A DNA stretch of 64,000 nucleotides, from assembly GCA_963666475.2 (NCBI GenBank), contig OY762821.2:496001-560000 (forward strand). The letters are read 5' to 3'. The position numbers and the translations under genes were made by a program. The notes below the pieces were generated by a model. The model worked only from the letters and a program-made list of their open reading frames with translations, was not told the origin of the DNA and did not search any database. Shown here one piece after another: positions 23,330 through 30,647 of the stretch. The DNA is from JBFHIZ01 sp963666475 (lineage in GTDB: Bacteria; Bacillota; Clostridia; Lachnospirales; Lachnospiraceae). Numbering within the stretch: the stretch's first letter is position 1; each line of letters starts with the position of its first letter.

Positions 23330-24584
23330 AGCGAATATATTTGAGAAGCTGTTCGCAGAGATCGGGAACCCATACGGAGTCATAGGAGCGATGTGTAACA
23401 TAAAAGCTGAGAGTAACTTCTCTTCCATCAATATGCAGAACTCTTATGAATCCAAATTGGGATTCACAGACAACACTTATACAAATGCAGTAGACAATGG
23501 TACCTACAAAGGATTCACGACGGATCGCGTAGGCTATGGCCTTTGTCAATGGACCTCATCCGGAAGAAAGACTGGCCTCCTGGCATATGCGATAGCTTTA
23601 GGTGTAAGCATTGGAAACGAAGACATGCAGATTGAGTATTTGATTAAGGAACTCAAGGGAGCATATAAGTCAACCTTGAGCGTCCTGAAGAATGCAACAT
23701 CAATTAAAGAAGCTTCGGACTATTTTATGGTCCACTTTGAAGGACCGGCCGATCAGAGCGAAGTAGCGAAAAACAATAGAGCAGCAAATGGACCAGCCCT
23801 ATGGGGCGAATTAGTAAAGGAAGGTGATCTTATATCTAAATATCTAATAGCATTAGACGATGGACATGGAATGGAAACAGCTGGAAAGCGTACTCCATAT
23901 TTAGAAGTACTGGGAAGAGAATTCCACGAGAACGAATTCAACTCTCCAGTAGTAAAAATGATCGCAGCAATGCTGAATCAATACGATGCATTCGAAACGA
24001 TTCAGACTGCGCCGACGGATATCGACACACCACTTGCAGAGAGAGTAGCAATTGCAGACAATGCAAAAGCAGATTTGTTTGTATCGGTTCATGCGAATGC
24101 ATTTGACGGAACATTTGAAGGATCCAATCCAGAAGGAATCTCCGTTCACTGTTATCCTGGATCAACAAAGGGTAAGAAGATGGCGAATATTCTTTTGAGG
24201 CACTTAATGCAGGGGACAACTCAGGTAAGTCGTGGAGTGGTAGAAAGCAATTTCTACGTGCTAAGAGAAACGGATATGGCAGCAGTCTTATCCGAAAACC
24301 TCTTCATGGATAACCCAGAAGAAGCACTTCTGATGATTGATCCAATCTTCCAAAGAGAAGTGGCTATCGAACATGTAAAAGCAATCTGCGAATACTTTGG
24401 AGTGACGTATCATCCAGAGTATGAACCAGTATTAGAAGGTGAAGATGATCCGGAAGTAGAGAAAACAGAAATCTACTGCGTACAGCTAAATGAAGAATAC
24501 ACCGATCGAAACACTGCAAGCGAAGCGATGTATCGAATCAGACAGGCAGGCTTCAGCGCGAAGCTTATCAAAATAGTTGAATAA
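23322..24584 (+). CDS. Endolysin: tail-tip lysozyme domain, Amidase_3 and SPOR-like end
   Basis: A 420-residue two-enzyme lysin starting at ATG 23322, which overlaps the holin stop; the frame upstream to 23271 is not used. Residues 5-160 match phage tail-tip lysozyme domains (MCNIKAESNFSS with a catalytic-type Glu, VGYGLCQWTSSGRK). Residues 170-370 are an N-acetylmuramoyl-L-alanine amidase: DDGHGMETAGKR, FHENEFN, ADLFVSVHANA and LSENLFMDN with the zinc His/Glu positions. The last 35 residues (YCVQLNEEY...AMYRIRQAGFSAKLIKI) resemble a SPOR wall-binding repeat. A terminator follows. Confidence 0.9.
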   Translation: MSKANIFEKLFAEIGNPYGVIGAMCNIKAESNFSSINMQNSYESKLGFTDNTYTNAVDNGTYKGFTTDRVGYGLCQWTSSGRKTGLLAYAIALGVSIGNEDMQIEYLIKELKGAYKSTLSVLKNATSIKEASDYFMVHFEGPADQSEVAKNNRAANGPALWGELVKEGDLISKYLIALDDGHGMETAGKRTPYLEVLGREFHENEFNSPVVKMIAAMLNQYDAFETIQTAPTDIDTPLAERVAIADNAKADLFVSVHANAFDGTFEGSNPEGISVHCYPGSTKGKKMANILLRHLMQGTTQVSRGVVESNFYVLRETDMAAVLSENLFMDNPEEALLMIDPIFQREVAIEHVKAICEYFGVTYHPEYEPVLEGEDDPEVEKTEIYCVQLNEEYTDRNTASEAMYRIRQAGFSAKLIKIVE

Positions 24585-24592
24585 AAGCACAA

Positions 24593-24620
24593 GGCTCCGG
24601 AGAAATCCGGGGTCTTTTTA
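24593..24620 (+). terminator. Intrinsic terminator after the endolysin
   Basis: GGCTCCGGA (24593-24601), GAAA loop, TCCGGGGTC (24606-24614) with two G-U pairs, then TTTTT. Confidence 0.85.
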
Positions 24621-24623
24621 TTT

Positions 24624-24670
24624 AAAAGAAAAAAGACCAACAGATCTGGTCATGCAGTCTGAAGGTCTTT
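24624..24670 (-). terminator. Probable terminator for minus-strand transcripts
   Basis: Read on the minus strand, AAAGACC and GGTCTTT (24632-24638 and 24664-24670 on the map) pair across a partly self-complementary interior, followed by a T-run that corresponds to the A-run 24624-24634. It would stop transcription entering from the right. Confidence 0.5.
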
Positions 24671-24727
24671 AATAGGGTGTGTAAACTTATAATCATTATA
24701 CCACAGAAATTGGAACGGTAGTATGCC

Positions 24728-24759
24728 GTTTGTTACATAAACTATGTTGTTTGTTACAT
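24728..24759 (+). promoter_or_regulatory. Direct repeat, two helical turns apart, in front of the excisionase-like gene
   Basis: GTTTGTTACAT occurs at 24728-24738 and 24749-24759, exactly 21 bp apart, and the second copy touches the GGAGGTG binding site of the next gene. Spacing of two helical turns is typical of operator or arm-type sites. Confidence 0.5.
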
Positions 24760-24772
24760 TGGAGGTGAAATG

Positions 24773-25129
24773 ATGTACGTTGAACAACGAATTGAAGAAT
24801 TAGAAAGACAAGTAAGCGAGCTTAGTGACAAAGTGAAAAATCTAGAGATGATAGGAAATGAACGATGGTTATCAGCTAAAGAGATAGCTGAATTAATGAA
24901 TTGCTCTGTAAATAATATTTATATTAGGATTAGATCCGGTGAAATATATGCTACAAGAATACTAGGAAGTCCAAGGATACCGATTTCTCAGTTTTATAAA
25001 CAATCAGTAGGAAAAGACGACACAAAAAAAGTCCGAAACAGAGAAGATAAGAGAAAAGGTATTCGGAAAGAACTTTGCATAAAAAGCATGATTGATCATA
25101 GTAATGATTTAAGTAAAATCATCAGATGA
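24773..25129 (+). CDS. Excisionase-like helix-turn-helix protein with coiled-coil N-terminus
   Basis: A 118-residue protein; ATG 24773 has the better spacing from GGAGGTG than ATG 24770. Residues 5-28 are a coiled coil (RIEELERQVSELSDKVKNLE). Residues 33-80 are a MerR/excisionase-type winged HTH (WLSAKEIAELMNCSVNNIYIRIRSGEIYATRILGSPR as landmarks in two parts: AKEIAELMNCS and YIRIRSGEIYATR). The tail is very basic. It lies at the right end of the recognisable phage genes, so an Xis or regulatory role is likely. Confidence 0.75.
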   Translation: MYVEQRIEELERQVSELSDKVKNLEMIGNERWLSAKEIAELMNCSVNNIYIRIRSGEIYATRILGSPRIPISQFYKQSVGKDDTKKVRNREDKRKGIRKELCIKSMIDHSNDLSKIIR

Positions 25130-25152
25130 TATTTCAAAGAGAGAATGGTGAC

Positions 25153-25172
25153 TTTGCCACCAATTTGCCACC
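25153..25172. repeat. Tandem TTTGCCACC repeat at the phage right end
   Basis: TTTGCCACC at 25153-25161 and again at 25164-25172, followed at 25190 by GTGGTGGCA in the opposite sense. It is a candidate part of an attachment region because recognisable phage genes stop here, but the partner att copy is outside the window. Confidence 0.3.
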
Positions 25173-25369
25173 GATGGAGCAATATTGTGGTGGCAGATAC
25201 GAGAAGTGAACAGATTAGTATTATTGAAAACACTGAAATAAAGGCATACAGAAGCATTTAAAAGAAGAAAAAAACAGTGAATAATTGCTTTTTCCACACA
25301 CAACACATGTTGAGTGTTGTTCGTTGCTAGTAAAAAAATAATTAGTTGTGAATCTATTGATTTTCTTTT

Positions 25370-25620
25370 TTTAAAGTTATAAACTTGTGGTTGAGTGAAG
25401 GTATAAAATACCTTCAACTCACCAGATTTTGAAACTTCAATCCGATTAACTAATATATTGAGAAGTTCTCTGTTAAGCGTTTTTAATTCAAGAACTTCTT
25501 CAAGCTGAGATTTGATACTGTTGATATCAAGTCTCTCTTTTTTTGTGATTCAGAGAATGCATCGATCTTTTTTTGAATTTTTGTGATTTCTTCGTTGTTT
25601 TGAGCAATATAGATTCTATG
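25370..25620 (-). pseudogene. Remnant of a large serine recombinase C-terminus
   Basis: On the minus strand one frame reads INSIKSQLEEVLELKTL, then NRELLNILVNRIEVSKSGEL and KVFYTFTQ. This is the usual end of large serine recombinases (leucine-rich coiled coil, L-V-x-R-I-E-V, final beta strand). About 25530-25545 the frame must shift to continue upstream into IYIAQNNEEITKIQKKIDAF. No catalytic domain remains. It marks an old integration event beside the prophage end. Confidence 0.55.
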
Positions 25621-25659
25621 GTTTTTTGGGTAATGTCGGATCTGTATATGGAAACAGAA

Positions 25660-25743
25660 TGATTGATTTGGGGAGGGGATTTTTAGAACAGAAAGAAGAA
25701 TCTATTTTTCTGTAATGTGTCTAATAAAATGTCTAATTTTTCT
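25660..25743. repeat. Dispersed repeat, copy 1 (second copy at 29150-29238)
   Basis: The stretch ending TGTCTAATAAAATGTCTAAT is shared with 29150-29238 at about 75-80 percent by eye. The function is unknown. The rest of the 25130-25972 gap holds the recombinase remnant described separately. I see nothing supportable in 25744-25960. Confidence 0.55.
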
Positions 25744-25972
25744 GAATACTCCTTAATTCAATAGACTGGATTGAAGGGTTTTTAATATCATGTTTCATAT
25801 TGGAAAGAATTATTTTTAATTAATATGAACAGTCATGGATAGTTCTAAATTAGGAAGTATGTTGTAGGATATACCAAACGTGTAGGCTATATTTACTGAA
25901 CAAAAATATTTTGGTACTCTCACATTAGTTGATGCAAAAAGGTAATAACAAAACTTAAATTGGGAGGAAAAA

Positions 25973-26041
25973 ATGAAAAGAAAAGAATTTATGAAAAAAA
26001 TCAGTGAGCCTTTTTTGGCTATCATTAGAAAAATTTTTTAA
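25973..26041 (+). CDS. Putative 22-residue cationic amphipathic peptide
   Basis: TTGGGAGGAAAAA gives a near-perfect binding site before ATG 25973. The product starts MKRKEFMKKISEPF and ends LAIIRKIF: seven Lys/Arg against two Glu, with a hydrophobic second half. Size and composition resemble small membrane-active peptides, type I toxins or secreted signal peptides, but 22-codon ORFs also arise by chance. It lies directly before the promoter of the DUF2089 operon. Confidence 0.4.
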   Translation: MKRKEFMKKISEPFLAIIRKIF

Positions 26042-26066
26042 TGTGCAATCTTTAATAAAGTTAATG

Positions 26067-26095
26067 TTGACTTTAATAATATTAAAGGGTATAGT
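26067..26095 (+). promoter_or_regulatory. Sigma-A promoter of the DUF2089 operon
   Basis: TTGACT (26067-26072), exactly 17 bp, TATAGT (26090-26095). The expected start near 26102 leaves a very short leader before the AGGAGA site and ATG 26119. Confidence 0.8.
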
Positions 26096-26118
26096 TGTTT
26101 TATTGTAGGAGAAATGAA

Positions 26119-26421
26119 ATGGATAAAGAAAATATACCGAACTGGTTGAACCAATTAAATATTGAAGATGTGAATTTTATTAAAAATTTTGTTATGGCAT
26201 CAGGATCATTGAAAGATATTGCCGCTATATATAGTGTGACTTATCCTACGGTAAGAATACGCCTTGATAAGCTAATTGAAAAGATTACGGACAATGATGA
26301 TTTTGAGCGGGACGAGTATATTTTATTGATTAAGAGGTTGGCGAATGAAGGGAAACTTAGTTTCGAAACGGCTAGAATATTAATTCATGAGTATCGAAAA
26401 TCTGGAGGGGAAATAAGATGA
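26119..26421 (+). CDS. DUF2089-family helix-turn-helix protein
   Basis: A 100-residue protein starting at 26119 with TAGGAGA upstream. NIEDVNFIKNFVMASGSLKDIAAIYSVTYPTVRIRLDKLI spans the HTH that defines the DUF2089 family (landmark ends: NFVMASGSLKDIAA and VTYPTVRIRLDKLIEKI). The family is a putative transcription regulator usually paired with a membrane protein, as here, where the next gene overlaps by ATGA. The zinc ribbon found at the N-terminus of some members is absent. Confidence 0.85.
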   Translation: MDKENIPNWLNQLNIEDVNFIKNFVMASGSLKDIAAIYSVTYPTVRIRLDKLIEKITDNDDFERDEYILLIKRLANEGKLSFETARILIHEYRKSGGEIR

Positions 26422-26792
26422 TAATTAGTGTGTTATTTGTAGGGGTGGTTATTGGAAGTGTTTTTTTGGAAAAAAGTTTACTTAAGAGGAAAGGTAAATG
26501 GGATGGATTATTGTTTCCAGTAACTTGGTTAATTATATCTATAGTTTGCATTGCTATTTTACTCCTTAATATTAGTTCAGATGTCCTTGAAATTTACAAA
26601 GACGGGCTTCTTATTGAGTCATTTACGATATCTGAAAATCTACTATCTGGTTCGGAGAAAATGGAAAGTATTTTGAAAATGTTCCTTTTGCTTAATATTC
26701 CTTCGTTTATAACAGTGGTTATGTTTATAAGAAGAAAAATACACAGAATACGAAACAATGATTATGAAAGAATGATATTAAATGATCTGTAA
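26418..26792 (+). CDS. Membrane protein paired with DUF2089
   Basis: A 124-residue protein overlapping the HTH gene by 4 bases. Hydrophobic segments lie at about residues 2-18, 30-52 and 86-103, with an external-looking loop (SSDVLEIYKDGLLIESFTISENLL) between the last two. No family name is certain. The coupling suggests it controls, or is sensed together with, the DUF2089 regulator. Confidence 0.75.
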   Translation: MIISVLFVGVVIGSVFLEKSLLKRKGKWDGLLFPVTWLIISIVCIAILLLNISSDVLEIYKDGLLIESFTISENLLSGSEKMESILKMFLLLNIPSFITVVMFIRRKIHRIRNNDYERMILNDL

Positions 26793-26813
26793 AGCGAATT
26801 AATTACAAATATT

Positions 26814-26833
26814 AATATATTTATAAATATATT
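26814..26833. repeat. Perfect 20-bp AT palindrome
   Basis: AATATATTTATAAATATATT is its own reverse complement, 21 bases after the membrane gene. It may act as a weak terminator (T-run follows) or as a cruciform or protein site. Confidence 0.45.
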
Positions 26834-26997
26834 TTACTTTTATGGATATCTTTAATATATCTCTATGTCTATAAAACTGTAGAGTGAGAAACTATTAACC
26901 ATGTTTGATTGAAAACCTTTAGGGAGGTAAAGAAGAGAGATATTTTTTATCATTAAGTAAGAAATCAATTTTATTTGTCGCGATTGTACTGGTAGTT

Positions 26998-27612
26998 ATG
27001 TTATCATTTCCATCTCATGTTAATGCATCAGAAAATAATTCAAAGAAGAAAGCAGCTATTAGCTATGAAACTGTAATAACTGAACAGAACATCTATGAAG
27101 TATTTGAGTATCTAGGTTTGGATACAAATTCATTTATTGCAGATAATAGTGTTAATTTTGGAGAGCTTACTGTTGGTGAGTTAGAAAGTGCAATATTAAG
27201 TATTAATAGTGAACCAAAGAATATTGTTAAATCTGAGATCGTGCTACCAAAAATCAAAGAACTGTCAGGAATTTCTTTGATGAGTGCTACGAACAGTATG
27301 ACATTAGATTCAAGTCTTACTGTTGGATCTGCTACAATTACTTTTCATGCTGTAGGGAGCTATATAACTACAACATGGACTGGAGCTACCGCAGGAAATG
27401 CAGATGTTGATTCTGATATGTTAATTTATGTATTTAAACTTTCAAATCAAGTCAATAGAACCTCATGTACATCATCCGTTATTACACTTTCATATTCAGG
27501 AAATTTAGATACCTATTTAGGAATAGCAGATTTAGGATTAGTAAAGATAGGTACTCAAACTTATTCAGGTACTAGTTATTTTTACGCTCGAAATTATTTG
27601 TATAATTTTTAA
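26998..27612 (+). CDS. Secreted beta-rich protein; signal peptide lies upstream of the only ATG
   Basis: The mature part is a Ser/Thr-rich secreted protein of about 195 residues (SMTLDSSLTVGSATITFHAVGSYITTTWTG style strands, here given as landmarks SSLTVGSATITFHAVG and YSGNLDTYLGIADLGL). The coordinates use the first ATG. However, an unmistakable signal peptide, KKSILFVAIVLVVMLSFPSHVNAS, is encoded in frame from about 26959 (landmark: KSILFVAIVLVVML), behind an AGGGAGGT site at 26921-26928. No ATG, GTG or TTG occurs between that site and the signal sequence. Either a rare start codon is used or the start has been lost. Unknown family. Confidence 0.6.
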   Translation: MLSFPSHVNASENNSKKKAAISYETVITEQNIYEVFEYLGLDTNSFIADNSVNFGELTVGELESAILSINSEPKNIVKSEIVLPKIKELSGISLMSATNSMTLDSSLTVGSATITFHAVGSYITTTWTGATAGNADVDSDMLIYVFKLSNQVNRTSCTSSVITLSYSGNLDTYLGIADLGLVKIGTQTYSGTSYFYARNYLYNF

Positions 27613-27745
27613 ATTGTTTTATAACACATGGCAATGAATCATCGTTTATTATGATGACAAAGTATTTGCAACTAAGTTTATTTTAATCCTAAGTAAAAAG
27701 TGTGGTATACATTTTTTACTATTCAACAAAATAAATATATTCCCT

Positions 27746-27775
27746 AAAAATCCACAGCCGGTGCTGTGGGTTTTG
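27746..27775 (+). terminator. Intrinsic terminator after the secreted protein
   Basis: CCACAGC (27752-27758), CGGT, GCTGTGG (27763-27769), flanked by AAAA and TTTT, so it may work in both directions. Apart from it I see nothing supportable in 27613-27865. Confidence 0.75.
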
Positions 27776-28159
27776 TTCATGCAAAAAAATAAGTAATTTG
27801 AGGCAATGATATTTGGATAATCAGTCGATAAATTGCATATTCTTAAAGAGTTTATATATTTGATGTAAAGAAGTAAGAGCAATCTTTATGATAGATATAG
27901 TTTGCGACTAACAGCACTTAACACATACAGAGACTGTCGTTTTACTTCAGCCTCATTAAAAGAAACTTTGTTTCTTTGCAACGAATCCTGCGTGAAGCTG
28001 ATGAGAAGATAAAAGTGTAATACAAAAATAAACACTTAAAATTTAAAAAGTTGTGATTTGATATGGATAGTATCAAGTTTCAACTTTTTTGGTTTTTTTG
28101 AAGGGATAACTTCAAATCTATCTTTTGTGTAATTTGCATCAAAAAAACTCGCTTTTATA

Positions 28160-28188
28160 TTGCATACTTGTGTGGTATACCATATAAT
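28160..28188 (+). promoter_or_regulatory. Promoter of small-RNA module, copy 1
   Basis: TTGCAT (28160-28165), 17 bp, TATAAT (28183-28188). The A at 28196 that begins the conserved AGGGCTGAG block lies 8 bases downstream, a normal start distance. Confidence 0.8.
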
Positions 28189-28195
28189 TAGTTTT

Positions 28196-28280
28196 AGGGC
28201 TGAGTGAGAATGATTAGATAAAAATTAATATGGGAAAATGTTTTGGCTTGTGCTCGGAAAATTCTGGCACGGGCTTTTTT
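28196..28280 (+). ncRNA. Candidate 85-nt small RNA / attenuator leader, copy 1
   Basis: The predicted transcript starts with AGGGCTGAG and ends in an intrinsic terminator: GCTTGTGC (28246-28253) pairs with GCACGGGC (28267-28274), then TTTTTT. The same promoter spacing, first bases and terminator occur at 29272 and 36182. The Cys-rich gene at 28335 begins 54 bases after the U-run. It may be a free RNA or a conditional terminator for that gene. An internal ORF (from ATG 28231) is not conserved in frame in all copies, so I treat it as non-coding. Confidence 0.7.
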
Positions 28281-28334
28281 GTTGTTTGATAAATGTGTCC
28301 AATTTATTAAGGACAATGCAATTGGGGGATATCG

Positions 28335-29114
28335 GTGGAAAAATATACTTGTTATGATTGTATGCTATGTAGAAATGGTGAATGTTTTGGTGGAAAAGAG
28401 ATTTGTAAAGATTTTAAATTTGCGCCATCATTGAAGACTGAGGATAAAGAATATTTCCCTAGAGTTATGGGGAGTAGCAGATTTGCTGGAAAAATTGAGA
28501 AGAAGGAAGAACAAGAAAGAATAAAAAAAAATATTGTTAAAAATCAAGCTGAAAAAAGGGAGCCAGAAAAAAAATCAATAAGTAAATCGGCAAGTACACC
28601 TATTCACCATCCTGTGGGGAGACCTATTATCAAATATATAAGTAAAGCTACAAGCAAATTATTAAGCGAAAATGAAGTTAAACAAAATAATGATAAGGAA
28701 AATAGCAGGGTATCATTTTTAAGAAAGGGACGAGAAAACGAAGAAATTAGTAAAAGAATTATTGAAAGTAAAGATGAATACTGGATAATGTTAGATTCTG
28801 AAAATAAAAAAAATGTGGATAGGGGCGTGTTAATTTACAATAATTTTATTAAAAGTTTTTATTTTGATAGGGGAAGACAAGAAGATTCCAATTTTTTAGT
28901 ACATGAAATCACTAGTATTATGAAGAAGATAAAGTACAGGAATACAGTTATTAATACGATTGTAGCTAAAAATGAAGAGTTTGATTTCAGAGAAATAAAG
29001 ATGATACAAGATTTTTATAATCATCAACAATTAATTGGAAACATATACTTGATAAGAGTGGGAAGAATTAGTATAGATGAAATAATTAGATTAACAGGAA
29101 TCGATTTTAAGTAA
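28335..29114 (+). CDS. Unknown protein with N-terminal Cys cluster, behind small-RNA copy 1
   Basis: A 259-residue protein with a GTG start at 28335 after GGGGGAT. The N-terminus CYDCMLCRNGECFGGKEIC has five to six cysteines and probably binds metal. Residues 45-125 are low-complexity, lysine- and glutamate-rich, and probably disordered. The C-terminal 120 residues form a mixed alpha/beta domain (WIMLDSENKKNVDRGVLIYNNFIK; IGNIYLIRVGRISIDEIIRLTG) that I do not recognise. Its placement within a defence-rich island behind a leader shared with defence genes suggests, but does not show, a defence or stress role. Confidence 0.7.
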   Translation: MEKYTCYDCMLCRNGECFGGKEICKDFKFAPSLKTEDKEYFPRVMGSSRFAGKIEKKEEQERIKKNIVKNQAEKREPEKKSISKSASTPIHHPVGRPIIKYISKATSKLLSENEVKQNNDKENSRVSFLRKGRENEEISKRIIESKDEYWIMLDSENKKNVDRGVLIYNNFIKSFYFDRGRQEDSNFLVHEITSIMKKIKYRNTVINTIVAKNEEFDFREIKMIQDFYNHQQLIGNIYLIRVGRISIDEIIRLTGIDFK

Positions 29115-29149
29115 GTTTGAGTTTGGCATTGGAATATCAACATTGTAAC

Positions 29150-29238
29150 GAATTGTTTGGTTCGGAGAGAGTTTTTTGAAGAGAAAAATGAATCTTACTT
29201 TTATGTAATATGTCTAATAAAATGTCTAATTTACATTG
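29150..29238. repeat. Dispersed repeat, copy 2 (first copy at 25660-25743)
   Basis: It shares the TGTCTAATAAAATGTCTAAT block and flanking bases with 25660-25743. It lies immediately upstream of the second small-RNA module and may be part of its acquisition boundary. Confidence 0.5.
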
Positions 29239-29264
29239 AATATAGATGATATATAACATATAAT
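29236..29264 (+). promoter_or_regulatory. Promoter of small-RNA module, copy 2
   Basis: TTGAAT (29236-29241), 17 bp, TATAAT (29259-29264), then 8 bases to the conserved AGGGCTGAG at 29272. The spacer sequence differs entirely from copies 1 and 3, so the promoter geometry is kept while the bases diverge. Confidence 0.75.
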
Positions 29265-29271
29265 CATTAAT

Positions 29272-29355
29272 AGGGCTGAGTGAGGATAATTAGAAAAAAA
29301 TAAATATGGAAAATGTTTTGGCTTGTGCTCGAGAAATTCTGGCATGGGCTTTTCT
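29272..29355 (+). ncRNA. Candidate small RNA / attenuator leader, copy 2
   Basis: A divergent copy of the 85-nt module. AGGGCTGAGTGAG and the terminator arms GCTTGTGC / GCATGGGC are retained, followed by TTTTCT. One arm change (C to T) keeps pairing as G-U. One G is missing before AAAATG relative to the other copies, which would change any reading frame. The nuclease gene at 29436 follows 80 bases later. Confidence 0.65.
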
Positions 29356-29435
29356 ATTTTTACAAATTATGTCAACGATAATAGGTGTAGTGAATTTTGA
29401 TACAATATATAAAAATTTAGTGTATGGAGGCGAAT

Positions 29436-30647
29436 ATGACAGGAAGAAGTGCAGATGCATCAATAAAAGGATATATGTATCAATTTATTCATTCAATAAA
29501 AGATATTTTAAGTAATCAGAAAGATTTTGAAAATACAATTGAAGGAATAGAGGACCTAGATATAAAAAGTTTCGATGAAGAAACATTGGTGCAATATAAA
29601 TATCATGAATTTCAACATTATAAAAATAGTCTAGTTGGAAAACCTATTGGACTAATGTTTAATCACTTTATAAATACAATAGGTGAGAAATATGTATATC
29701 GATTAGCTATATATTTGGATGATAATTTGCCTCAAATGAATATAGATATTATGTATAAAATTTTATCTTTGAAAGCAGCACAAGATTATATTGAGGATAA
29801 AAATATTAAGCATTGCACAGATCAAGAAAAAATAGAAAAATTTATAGATGTATTTAATTGGGAAAAAACAAAAAGCTATGATGATGTAGAAAAAGAAATA
29901 ATAGTTAAGTTATCACAAGAGTTTTGTATTAGTGATGAAGAGAGTGAAGTAATTTACTTACCTAATGCAATAAGAAAAATCATTGAACTAGGAATTAAAC
30001 GTCAGATAGATGAAAGAAAAATAAAAACAAAAGAATTTAAACAATACTTACAGGACAAGAAGAAAAGTTATGATATTGCATATATGTCTAGGATGTATGG
30101 TGAAGAAAAAGCTGCAAATAAAATTATAAAAGCTTTTAGCAATGAAGGGTGTAAAAAAAACAATACGGATTTTATTGTTTATATTGAAAATACAGGCAGA
30201 TTTCAAATCGATAAAATGATAATTGATATTGCAAGAAAATTCTTTTATAAAGGAAACAAAAAAGATTTTAGACCAATAACTTTTTTGGTGGATGAATCAT
30301 TTGAATTAAAAAAGAGTATTTCTGAACGTATTTCCAATTCAAATGATATAATGATTTTTAATGATGGATATGAAGATTATTTCTTTTGTAAAGAAGTTTT
30401 TAATAGAGAGGCAATTACTACAGGAATGCCTCTAAGAGGAAAAGTGAATAACGTTAATTACAATTTTAAAATAATAAAAAAAGATACGTATTTTAAGAAT
30501 AAGAATGATGTTATATTTAGGAATGGAGTTCTAATATTAATTGGAAAGATGGATGAAAAATTATTAAATGAGTTTGATATTAGGTATCATTTGGGCAATT
30601 TGGGAAATGAATCAATTTTAAGAATATTTGGAGGGTGTAATGGATAA
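29436..30647 (+). CDS. DUF4297-like nuclease of a HerA-associated defence pair
   Basis: A 403-residue protein starting at ATG 29436, with GGAGG 5-9 bases upstream. The N-terminal 65 residues have the DUF4297/Cap4-type nuclease pattern: SIKGYMYQFIHSIKDIL, IEGIEDLDI with an acidic residue, and VQYKYHE, the Q-x-K motif of PD-(D/E)XK folds. The rest is helical with a C-terminal alpha/beta domain. The HerA gene overlaps its stop by 8 bases. Nuclease plus HerA pairs with a DUF4297 domain are established antiphage systems, in which the two proteins form a complex that degrades DNA. The specific subfamily here is inferred. Confidence 0.75.
   Translation: MTGRSADASIKGYMYQFIHSIKDILSNQKDFENTIEGIEDLDIKSFDEETLVQYKYHEFQHYKNSLVGKPIGLMFNHFINTIGEKYVYRLAIYLDDNLPQMNIDIMYKILSLKAAQDYIEDKNIKHCTDQEKIEKFIDVFNWEKTKSYDDVEKEIIVKLSQEFCISDEESEVIYLPNAIRKIIELGIKRQIDERKIKTKEFKQYLQDKKKSYDIAYMSRMYGEEKAANKIIKAFSNEGCKKNNTDFIVYIENTGRFQIDKMIIDIARKFFYKGNKKDFRPITFLVDESFELKKSISERISNSNDIMIFNDGYEDYFFCKEVFNREAITTGMPLRGKVNNVNYNFKIIKKDTYFKNKNDVIFRNGVLILIGKMDEKLLNEFDIRYHLGNLGNESILRIFGGCNG

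Larger units (their letters stand above)
27866..28280 (+). repeat. Long direct repeat, copy A (partner at 35846-36267)
   Basis: About 410 bp closely match 35846-36267 (roughly 85-90 percent by eye), from GTAAGAGCAA to the terminator of the small-RNA module. Shared parts include a hairpin AAAGAAAC/GTTTCTTT, a second hairpin ending CAACTTTTTT near 28075, GAAGGGATAACTTC and the promoter and RNA described separately. No transposase or terminal inverted repeats were found. Confidence 0.85.

Noticed and set aside
22497..24600. Complete integration module at the right phage end
   Set aside because: Only an Xis-like gene is visible; no intact integrase is encoded in the window.
28231..28434. Peptide or ORF through the small-RNA module (starting MGKCFGLCSEN or MACARKI)
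   Set aside because: The reading frame is not kept: copy 2 lacks one base before AAAATG, and the C-terminal residues differ completely between copies, while terminator pairing is kept.
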